A DNA stretch of 13,431 nt from a bacterium (GTDB lineage Bacteria > Chloroflexota > Dormibacteria > UBA8260 > Bog-877). A model generated the notes under the pieces. It was not told the DNA's origin. It did not search any database and worked only from the letters and a program-made list of their open reading frames with translations. The position numbers were made by a program, and so were the translations under genes. How positions within the stretch are numbered: position 1 is the stretch's first letter; every line of letters begins with the position of its first letter. Where the stretch lies: assembly GCA_021802115.1 (NCBI GenBank), contig JAKABA010000099.1, positions 1 to 13,431 of the forward strand, written 5' to 3'. Of the stretch, positions 7,949 through 13,322 are shown piece after piece.

Positions 7949-7954
7949 AGTGTA
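7949..7954 (-). promoter_or_regulatory. Possible -10 element for a near-leaderless proS transcript
   Basis: TACACT on the minus strand ends 9 nt before the proS ATG, close to the 7-nt spacing seen at the two better candidates. There is no Shine-Dalgarno sequence and no recognisable -35, so this is tentative. Confidence 0.3.
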
Positions 7955-7970
7955 CGGTTGCGGGCTGCGA

Positions 7971-8720
7971 TCAGGCCGGGGTCGGCGGCGCCTCGCGGTC
8001 GAGCCGCTGTAGCAACTCCTCCCACGAGCCGAGGGCTATCTCGCTCGAGCCTGGCGGTCGCCGCCCGGGTCGCAGCAGCGCCGGCATGCCCACCGCCGCC
8101 GCTCCTTCGATGTCGGCCTCGAGCTCATCGCCGACGAACCAGGTGTCCTGGGCGGGGACACCCAGCGCCCCGAGCAGCGCCAGGAAGGCCTGCGGTGCCG
8201 GCTTGCGCCATCCGATCTCGCTGCTGAGCACGATCTCGTCGAACCGCTGCGTGATCCCCTGACCATCCATCATGCGGCGCATGGTGCGAGCGGGGTAGGG
8301 GGCGTTGGACAGCAGGCCCAGCCGGACCCCGCGGCGGCGAAGAGCCTCCAGCACCGCCAGTGCCTGTGGGTCCACCGAGATCGCCACGGCCCAGGGCTCC
8401 TGGAGTTGGTAGGCCGCCTGGCGGACCTCATCCCGGCTCAGCTCGCGGCCCAGCAACCCGTTCAGCACCTTCTGGTACAGATCGAAGATCTCCACCTCCC
8501 GCAGGGGATCCTGGCGGTGGGCCGAGGCAACCAGCTCGTCCACCCGCCGGTCCACCAACGGTCCGAAGGACTCTCCCCTCGGCAGTCCAGACGGCTCAAG
8601 GACTCCGAGGTCGGCCAGGAGCCGCTCACCGGCCTCGACGAGCTCCTCGGCCGGATACCCGATCTCCACCAGGGTCCCCCCGTAGTCGAAACCGATGGCC
8701 CGTGGGGCGCGAGGGCTCAA
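7971..8720 (-). CDS. HAD-superfamily hydrolase
   Basis: A 249-residue haloacid dehalogenase-fold protein of the subfamily with an alpha-helical cap (about residues 20-115). Motif I is IGFDYGGTL with nucleophile D12. Motif II is GLLSNA (S138), motif III has K173 in GWRKPAPQAF, and motif IV is FVGDELEAD (D198, D203). The second aspartate of motif I, the usual acid/base residue, is replaced by Gly14. Most HAD phosphatases have DxD, while an FDxGGTL form also occurs in the superfamily, so activity may differ. The substrate is unknown. The start is TTG overlapping the upstream stop as TTGA, without its own ribosome binding site, so translation is probably coupled to the arginine-rich gene. proS follows 30 nt downstream. 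Confidence 0.87.
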   Translation of the reverse strand: MSPRAPRAIGFDYGGTLVEIGYPAEELVEAGERLLADLGVLEPSGLPRGESFGPLVDRRVDELVASAHRQDPLREVEIFDLYQKVLNGLLGRELSRDEVRQAAYQLQEPWAVAISVDPQALAVLEALRRRGVRLGLLSNAPYPARTMRRMMDGQGITQRFDEIVLSSEIGWRKPAPQAFLALLGALGVPAQDTWFVGDELEADIEGAAAVGMPALLRPGRRPPGSSEIALGSWEELLQRLDREAPPTPA

Positions 8721-9244
8721 CCGCCGGCGACGGTCGGCCCCGCGCTCTCGCCACGAGAACGCCGACGTCGGCGACGGCGACGGTGCGCGCCGGGCTCGGC
8801 CGTCGGCTGCGCAGGACCGGCAGCTGGCGCGCGGGCCGGCTTCGGACGGCGGCGCTGATTCCCTGGGGCCGCACTGGCTATCGGCGCCGCCGGGGTGAGC
8901 GTCGGTTCGTGAGCCGCTCCCGAGCCACCGCGCCGACGGTGGCGGCGCCGGGTCCTCCCCGGGGAGCTGGGAGCGAAGCGCGCCAACAGCTGCTCCTGGC
9001 GCTGCGGATCCCAGCGCGCCTCGGGCAGCTCCCCGTAGGAGCCCAGCCGCTCCTCCATCTCCGCCATGAAGTCGGCGAGCGGTCGCTTCTCCTTGGAGGC
9101 GTTGGAGATCTGCTTCTCCGCCCAGGGCTGGTAGTGGACGGACTCAGGGTTCAGAAACTCCGGCAGGGGGCCGGGTTCGGACGCTGGCTCCTCCGCAGCG
9201 GGCGGGGCTTCGCTGCCCAGAGGATCGGGGCCTTGGTCGGACAC
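8717..9244 (-). CDS. Arginine-rich hypothetical protein with disordered tail
   Basis: I do not recognise this protein. From the GTG at 9244 it is 175 residues. It has an acidic, proline-rich start (residues 1-30), a middle block that looks folded (about 28-90, with YQPWAEKQISNASKEKRPLA and DFMAEMEERLGSYGELPEAR), and a low-complexity tail of Ala, Pro and Arg containing RRRHRRRG and a run of eight arginines (HRRRRRRRRSRGE). Such tails often bind RNA, DNA or ribosomes; that is inference. I prefer the GTG at 9244 over the GTG at 9286 because a TATACT hexamer ends 7 nt before it, the same leaderless geometry seen at the ArsR gene. The stop overlaps the HAD gene (TTGA), so it probably heads this operon. 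Confidence 0.7.
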   Translation of the reverse strand: MSDQGPDPLGSEAPPAAEEPASEPGPLPEFLNPESVHYQPWAEKQISNASKEKRPLADFMAEMEERLGSYGELPEARWDPQRQEQLLARFAPSSPGRTRRRHRRRGGSGAAHEPTLTPAAPIASAAPGNQRRRPKPARAPAAGPAQPTAEPGAHRRRRRRRRSRGESAGPTVAGG

Positions 9245-9250
9245 CTCTGG

Positions 9251-9256
9251 AGTATA
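9251..9256 (-). promoter_or_regulatory. -10 element, probable leaderless start of the operon downstream
   Basis: TATACT on the minus strand is separated by CCAGAG from a GTG start codon at 9244, so transcription should begin at or next to the GTG. No good -35 is visible 16-18 bp upstream. The hexamer lies in the 61-nt gap after the GtrA-like gene, where a new transcript could begin. Confidence 0.5.
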
Positions 9257-9305
9257 GGTCCGGGTTGCGATCTCAGCCGCGACCACGCGCAGGGCGCCAG
9301 CCGGT

Positions 9306-9842
9306 TCAGCCGACCTGAACTGGACCGGGCTCCCGGCGGGGCCGGAAGAGGAGCTTGTGGTAGAGCCCGAACTTCACGACCCACAGGACGAGATAGGTGG
9401 CCAGGTAGACCGCTCCGACCAGCGCGGTCCGGAGGGTTCCCGCCCCCACCGTGTGAGCCGCCGTCTCACTGGTGACGAAGGTCGAGGCCAGCAGTCCCGC
9501 CAGGGTGATCACCCAGTACAAAGTCATCTGCCGCGCGGCATGGCTGCGATCCGCGTCCGCCCAGATCCAGTAGCGGCTGAGCCCGTAAGACAGCAGCCCG
9601 CCCAACGCGGTCGCCAGCACGGCCGCCACCGCCGCGGTGGTGAGGTGCAGGCCGAACAGGAGCAGCAGCGTCACCTCGCTGGCGATGGTGGAGGCGATCG
9701 AGGTCCCCAGGTAGCGCAGGACTCGACGCACCAGGGCCGGCCGGGATCCTTGCCGGGGAGGAGCGGACGAGGACGGCAGCACCTCGTCCGCCGGCTCTGC
9801 GTCCTCCATCAGCGGGGGACGCCCCAGCTCCGACACCGTCAT
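9306..9842 (-). CDS. GtrA-like family membrane protein
   Basis: A 178-residue inner-membrane protein of the GtrA type, a family linked to moving lipid-linked sugars across the membrane for cell-surface glycan modification. After a polar, proline-rich 36-residue start come four hydrophobic segments (about 43-64, 69-90, 106-124 and 139-158). The family pattern is visible as RYLGTSIASTIASEVTLLLL, then LSYGLSRYWIWADADR, and a terminal VKFGLYHKLLFRPRR. The ATG start overlaps the stop of the truncated ABC ATPase as ATGA. No glycosyltransferase partner is in the window. Because its upstream partner is broken, its expression may have changed, unless it is driven from somewhere in 10085-10413. Confidence 0.85.
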   Translation of the reverse strand: MTVSELGRPPLMEDAEPADEVLPSSSAPPRQGSRPALVRRVLRYLGTSIASTIASEVTLLLLFGLHLTTAAVAAVLATALGGLLSYGLSRYWIWADADRSHAARQMTLYWVITLAGLLASTFVTSETAAHTVGAGTLRTALVGAVYLATYLVLWVVKFGLYHKLLFRPRREPGPVQVG

Positions 9843-10084
9843 GCGCTCTCCTCCAAGCCTCGGCTCAGGGCCGAGTTCTCCCTCACGCTGAGCTGGCCAC
9901 GATTGACCATGGCGGTGCGGGGAGCCCGGCCGGCGACCGTCGAGTCGTGGGTCGCGATCACCAGAGTCAGCTCCCGGTTGGCCCGCACCGTCTCCGGCAG
10001 CCCCATGATCTCAGATCTCGTGCCCTCATCGAGGTTTCCCGTTGGCTCATCGGCGAGCCGGACTCGGAGCGGAGGGATCGACAC
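9839..10084 (-). pseudogene. Truncated ABC transporter ATP-binding protein (LolD/MacB type)
   Basis: Only the C-terminal third of an ABC ATPase remains. From about residue 10 it shows Walker B with the catalytic glutamate (RLADEPTGNLDEGTRSEI, E13), the D-loop and the switch histidine (VIATHD, H46), then RTAMVNRGQLSVRE. The Walker A, Q-loop and LSGGQ signature, about 140 residues, are missing, and none of the three minus-strand frames upstream to about 10400 restores them. The GTG at 10084 is the first possible start but precedes the homology by only a few codons, so it is probably accidental. The ADEPTGNLD wording is typical of LolD, FtsE and MacB-type ATPases. The fragment cannot hydrolyse ATP alone. 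The break near 10055-10070 marks a rearrangement junction. Confidence 0.8.
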
Positions 10085-10413
10085 GGGGGCCGCCGCGTGG
10101 CGCCCTCCGTAGAAGTAGGTGGTTCAGAGTCTGCCCTGAGTGAGTGCGTGAGGGGCCCGCAACTCGTGACCTGTCACCTGGGCGTTGCACCTGAGATGCG
10201 GCAGCTCCGTGCATACTGCCCCACGATGGATCAGGGCTTTTCGTGCCAGGACAGGAGGCGACCGGGGCTGGCTCTGGTCGCCGTAGGGGCGCGCATGACG
10301 TTGGCCGATGGGGGGCAAGAGCCTGCGGCTTGGCTTCCTGAGAGCTGCCCGACGCCCGTCGGATCCGCCCAAGCAAGATTATCTGTCAGGCTCACCGTCT
10401 TGCCGGCGACCTC
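10085..10413. other. Unassigned stretch between the broken ABC gene and the diguanylate cyclase
   Basis: About 330 bp with no convincing gene on either strand; the open frames here show no family motifs and shadow each other. It contains a perfect 7-bp hairpin, GGCGACC (10257-10263) with GGTCGCC (10276-10282), a short GTGAC-CT-GTCAC palindrome at 10166-10177, and an AT-richer patch (GATTATCT, about 10377-10384) 30 bp before the cyclase ATG that could be a -10 region without a clear -35. The conserved core of a cyclic di-GMP riboswitch is not present. Confidence 0.5.
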
Positions 10414-11406
10414 ATGCTTCAGTTCGCCCCCGATTTGATCCGGCGGGCAAACGCGGCCCTGCGCGAGCCGCGTTCCGCTGCCGTGGTCTTTTGGACAGGG
10501 GGCACCCTGGCGGTCCTGTCCGCCATTCCCCTGGAGCACTTGCGCGGTCAAGTCGATGCCGCGCTCGTGGCGATGGTCCCGGTCGCGGCTATCGCGATTG
10601 GGACTCTGCTGTGGACCGGAGAGCGCCCGCCAGGGTGGCTTCTGCATGCAACCACTGGGCTGGCGACCGTCACGATCACCGCCGTGGCAGCTGTCGCCCC
10701 AGACTCAGGCTTCAGCCTCCTCTACATCTTTGTCGCCATCTACGCCGCCCTCTTCTACTCGGCGAAGGGGTTGCTCGCCCATCTGGCGGCGATCGCCGTT
10801 GCCGTCGGGGTGGCAGTCAAGCTCCAGTCGCCAATCGGGAGCCCCGTAGTGGTCTGGGCCGCGATCGTGGGGACGTCCACCCTCGCCAGCGTCACGATCC
10901 GGTCGTTGGTGGTAGAGCTTCGGCAGCTGTCAAAGCAGGACCCTCTCACCCAACTGGCCAATCGCAGAGCCTGGGAGGAACACCTTGCGACCGAGATGGT
11001 GCGGGCCAAGCGAACTGGCCTGGGGCTGGGGGTGGCTGTCCTCGACCTCGACTCGTTCAAGCAGGTGAACGACACAACGGGGCATGAAGCGGGGGACAGG
11101 TTGCTTCAGACCCTGGCCCTTTCATGGCGGCCAGTCATGCGCCAGAGTGGCGACCTGCTGGCCCGCTTGGGCGGAGACGAGTTCGGGGTTGTCGCGGTCG
11201 GGACGTCGCTTGGCGGCATCGAACGGGTGGTTGACCGGCTGCGCGCTGCCGCAGCCTCGGTCGACGTCGCGTTCGCTTGCGGTGTGGCCGTCTGGGATGG
11301 TGTGGAGTCAGTCGATCATCTAGTGAAGCGGGCCGATGACGCCATGTTTCGGGAGAAGGCGGCGCATCACCGGCCAGATCACGCGCCCGCTGTTGGGCGA
11401 ATGTGA
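10414..11406 (+). CDS. Membrane-bound diguanylate cyclase (GGDEF)
   Basis: A 330-residue enzyme predicted to make cyclic di-GMP from two GTP at the inner membrane. Residues about 22-165 contain five or six hydrophobic helices of a membrane sensor module that I cannot assign to a named MASE type. A short connecting helix (VVELRQLSKQDPLTQLANRR) leads into the GGDEF domain, about 171-325. Catalytic features are intact: DLDSFKQVND (211-220), GHEAGD, and the signature RLGGDEF with GGDEF at 253-257. The product-inhibition site, normally RxxD five residues before GGDEF, reads QSGD (244-247), so feedback control is probably weak or absent. The C-terminus is short and His-rich. Orientation is opposite to all genes on its left. 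It has an ATG start with no strong ribosome binding site. Confidence 0.92.
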   Translation: MLQFAPDLIRRANAALREPRSAAVVFWTGGTLAVLSAIPLEHLRGQVDAALVAMVPVAAIAIGTLLWTGERPPGWLLHATTGLATVTITAVAAVAPDSGFSLLYIFVAIYAALFYSAKGLLAHLAAIAVAVGVAVKLQSPIGSPVVVWAAIVGTSTLASVTIRSLVVELRQLSKQDPLTQLANRRAWEEHLATEMVRAKRTGLGLGVAVLDLDSFKQVNDTTGHEAGDRLLQTLALSWRPVMRQSGDLLARLGGDEFGVVAVGTSLGGIERVVDRLRAAAASVDVAFACGVAVWDGVESVDHLVKRADDAMFREKAAHHRPDHAPAVGRM

Positions 11407-11432
11407 ACCGATCCCGGTGCTGTGGGATCGGT
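11407..11432 (+). terminator. Terminator-like hairpin right after the cyclase stop
   Basis: A perfect 9-bp stem, ACCGATCCC (11407-11415) with GGGATCGGT (11424-11432), has an 8-nt loop and begins at the base after the TGA. No T-run follows, so it may end transcription weakly or protect the 3' end. A second, imperfect hairpin (GACGG...CCGTC with a GGGGCCCC core) follows at 11447-11468. The rest of the gap up to 11669 shows no gene. Confidence 0.55.
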
Positions 11433-11644
11433 CGGTCGTATGGGCAGACGGCGCGGGGCCCCACCGTCGAGACCGCACACCACGGTTCGAAGGGGACGCC
11501 CGCGACGCCCCCCGCTTTCGACAGTTGTCACAGATGAGCCCCAAGCAGGTCGACACGTTGCCGCCACCACCATCGCGTTACAGGATAGTGACGCGGCGGC
11601 CATCGCCGAGCGGGGCCGGGTGTGGCAGCGTGGCCTGATCAGAG

Positions 11645-11655
11645 TTCACAGTGAA
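11645..11655. promoter_or_regulatory. Palindrome TTCAC-A-GTGAA before the phosphodiesterase gene
   Basis: A perfect 5-bp inverted repeat around one base ends 14 nt before the GTG start at 11670. It could be a binding site for a dimeric regulator or part of the ribosome-entry structure. It is short, and no protein can be named. Confidence 0.3.
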
Positions 11656-11669
11656 TTTGGCGAAACATC

Positions 11670-12956
11670 GTGACAGGGAAGTCTGCCGGAGGCGAGCCCG
11701 GGGCGACGGAACCGTCGGCCACCCTGGCGGCCGACGGTTCCGTCGAGACCTCCGCCCTCATCCGCAAGGTTCTGGATTCCGCGCGCGACCTCTTGGACAT
11801 GGATGTGGCGTTTCTCGGCCAGCTCACGGAGGATCAGGAGATCTTTCAGGTGGTGGTGGGCGATAGCCCCTCGTTCGGGCTGACGGAAGGCGAAGCCATG
11901 GCCCGTTCCCAGACCTACTGCGATGCGATGATCTCGGGTCGGATCGGAATGGTTGTGCCCGACTCCAGTGCCGAGCCGGAGCTGGCCAACCTCCCCATCA
12001 CCGAGGCAGGAAGGATCGGTCGATACGTGGGGGTTCCGGTCCACCTGCCCGGAGGTGGCCTCTACGGGGTACTGTGCGGGATCGGTCATGGCACCGATTA
12101 CAGCCTGGGCGCCAGGGACGCACGGTTCTTGGAGTTCTTGGTAACCGTGGTCCAGGCGGAACTCGAACGTGACCTGGGGGCCTCAGGGCGTCGGCGAATG
12201 CTGGAGGCACGGGTGCGGCCATTACTTCAGGCCGACCAAATGTCCATGGTCTTCCAGCCAATCATGACGCTGTCAGATCGCGCCGTGGTCGGCTTCGAAG
12301 CGCTGGCTCGCATCCACGCAGCACCACACCGGCCCCCGGACGCGTGGTTCGCCGAGGCCGCCGAGGTGGGCCTCGGCGTCGAGCTCGAGATGGCCGCCGT
12401 CAGGGCTGGTCTGGGTGCGTTGGACAGGTTGCCTGGAGGCGCCTACCTGTCGCTGAATGTTTCGGCTGCGACGGCGTGCTCACCGAGAGTGTCCCGGGCC
12501 CTGGCCACGGTCGACACAACCCGACTGGTACTGGAGATCACCGAGCACGCCACCGTGGCCAGCTACGAGCAGATCGGTGCCAACCTAGCTCCGCTGCGAG
12601 AGCGCGGAGTGCGCTTGGCGGTGGACGATGCCGGGTCCGGGGTGGCCGGCTTCGATCACATCCTCAAGCTTGCACCGGAGATCATCAAGCTGGACATCGG
12701 CCTCACTCGGTGTATCGACACCAGTCCGCCCCGCAGTGCCCTGGCCACCGCATTGGTGAGTTTCGCCGCAGCGACGGGCGCAGTGATCGTTGCCGAGGGG
12801 GTCGAGACTGAGGCTGAACTCGACACCCTGCGTCGACTAGGAGTGGGTTACGGGCAGGGGTACCTCCTAGGAAGGCCCGGTCCCCTACCCACAGCCGCGG
12901 CCGGATCTCCTCCAGTGGCCGCAGCCGTAAGAGTGGCCACCGGTCCGCGAGGCTGA
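11670..12956 (+). CDS. GAF-EAL cyclic di-GMP phosphodiesterase
   Basis: A 428-residue soluble protein predicted to cut cyclic di-GMP to linear pGpG. Residues about 28-168 are a GAF sensor domain (LIRKVLDSARDLLDMDVAFL near its start, YVGVPVHLPGGGLYGVLCGI near its end). Residues about 185-405 are an EAL domain with the catalytic set in place: EAL at 210-212 (GFEALARI), N263 (LNVSA), E289 (LEITE), D319-D320 (AVDDAGSG; usually DDFGTG), K340 (IIKLDIGL), E376 (VAEGVET) and GQGYLLGRP. No GGDEF domain and no membrane segment are present. The start is GTG at 11670, without a clear ribosome binding site. It lies on the same strand 263 bp after the cyclase and is separated from it by a hairpin, so it probably has its own promoter. 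The first 27 residues are low-complexity and carry a large inverted repeat in the DNA. Confidence 0.92.
   Translation: MTGKSAGGEPGATEPSATLAADGSVETSALIRKVLDSARDLLDMDVAFLGQLTEDQEIFQVVVGDSPSFGLTEGEAMARSQTYCDAMISGRIGMVVPDSSAEPELANLPITEAGRIGRYVGVPVHLPGGGLYGVLCGIGHGTDYSLGARDARFLEFLVTVVQAELERDLGASGRRRMLEARVRPLLQADQMSMVFQPIMTLSDRAVVGFEALARIHAAPHRPPDAWFAEAAEVGLGVELEMAAVRAGLGALDRLPGGAYLSLNVSAATACSPRVSRALATVDTTRLVLEITEHATVASYEQIGANLAPLRERGVRLAVDDAGSGVAGFDHILKLAPEIIKLDIGLTRCIDTSPPRSALATALVSFAAATGAVIVAEGVETEAELDTLRRLGVGYGQGYLLGRPGPLPTAAAGSPPVAAAVRVATGPRG
11704..11745. repeat. Perfect 17-bp inverted repeat inside the 5' end of the EAL gene
   Basis: CGACGGAACCGTCGGCC (11704-11720) is mirrored exactly by its complement at 11729-11745 around an 8-nt loop. 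Each arm also contains a nested near-palindrome (CGACGG-AA-CCGTCG). In the phosphodiesterase it covers codons 12-26, ahead of the GAF domain, starting 34 nt after the GTG. The mRNA should fold into a very stable hairpin there. Confidence 0.85.
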
Positions 12957-13117
12957 ATTACAGCAGACCCTGAAGTCGGCCACCTCCAGTGGGAGGGGAA
13001 GCGCTGCCGGCGTCCCCGGAGGCACACCTTGGGCGCTGCCCAGATGGCGAGCTGCTCCGCGTCCACCCAACGCGAGAGCCCTCGTCGAGCCCTGCTGCAC
13101 GATGCTCAGGGGTCCAA
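12957..13117. other. Unassigned gap after the phosphodiesterase
   Basis: No gene is supported here. A small hairpin CCTCC-AGTG-GGAGG (12983-12996) lies 27 nt after the EAL stop and could act as a weak terminator; no T-run follows. Confidence 0.4.
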
Positions 13118-13127
13118 CCTGAGTTAG
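13118..13127 (-). repeat. Candidate insertion-sequence end, copy 1 (CTAACTCAGG on minus strand)
   Basis: This 10-mer lies 22 nt downstream of the stop of the transposase remnant at 13150-13257 and is identical to the one at 13272-13281. I read it as part of an outer end of an insertion sequence. Confirmation needs the missing other end. Confidence 0.4.
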
Positions 13128-13149
13128 CGATTTACCCTCGGGGAGAGTA

Positions 13150-13257
13150 TCAGGCGGCCTTCTTGATGGCGGGGTATCGGGGAGCCGGACCGCGCCGGCT
13201 GCCCTTTGGCCTTCCGGGGCTGGTTTGGTGGCCGCCAGTGGTCAGTTCCTGCTGGCC
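13150..13257 (-). pseudogene. 3' remnant of a transposase gene
   Basis: A minus-strand frame of 35 codons ends at TGA (13152-13150) and is closed upstream by a TAG at 13260-13258. It reads GQQELTTGGHQTSPGRPKGS and then RRGPAPRYPAIKKAA. The basic GRPKGSRRGPAPRYPAIKKA tail resembles C-terminal ends of some actinobacterial DDE transposases; I recognise the style, not a specific family. It is cut off right where the neighbouring insertion sequence ends, which suggests that element landed inside this gene. The alternative is that the frame is chance; the opposite-strand frame over the same bases has no protein-like features. Confidence 0.45.
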
Positions 13258-13283
13258 CTAAGGCGGAAGTTCCTGAGTTAGGG
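13256..13283. repeat. CCCTAA/TTAGGG inverted repeat at the insertion junction, with end copy 2
   Basis: CCCTAA (13256-13261) and TTAGGG (13278-13283) are inverted around 16 bp. The block includes the second CCTGAGTTAG (13272-13281; CTAACTCAGG on minus) and a direct repeat of AGTTCCTG (13244-13251 and 13268-13275). This is the likely boundary of the insertion sequence whose transposase ends at 13323. Confidence 0.4.
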
Positions 13284-13289
13284 TGAGAT

Positions 13290-13321
13290 CAGACGAGATC
13301 ACCGTGGGGTGGTGTCGTCTG
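13290..13321 (-). terminator. Long hairpin after the transposase stop
   Basis: CAGACGAGATCACC (13290-13303) pairs with 13308-13321 over 14 positions with one G-G mismatch, one G-T pair and a 4-nt loop. It begins 1 nt after the transposase stop on the minus strand. A second overlapping pairing, ATCACCGTG (13298-13306) with CACGGTGAT (13326-13334), reaches into the coding end. It may end the transposase transcript or block outside transcription from entering the element. Confidence 0.5.
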
Positions 13322-13322
13322 G

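Noticed and set aside
6741..8012. Plus-strand open frame of 423 codons opposite proS
   Set aside because: Shadow of the prolyl-tRNA synthetase, which shows all class II motifs on the other strand; the plus product has no recognisable fold.
8360..9475. Plus-strand open frame of 371 codons across the HAD, arginine-rich and GtrA-like genes
   Set aside because: It crosses three real minus-strand genes and is Pro/Arg/Gly-rich low-complexity sequence, typical of an antisense GC artefact.
10085..10413. Cyclic di-GMP riboswitch upstream of the cyclase
   Set aside because: The conserved core sequences of the known cyclic di-GMP riboswitch class are not found; only a plain 7-bp hairpin is present.
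12989..13261. Plus-strand 90-codon frame after the phosphodiesterase
   Set aside because: Composition is not protein-like, and the minus strand over the same bases reads as a transposase C-terminus.
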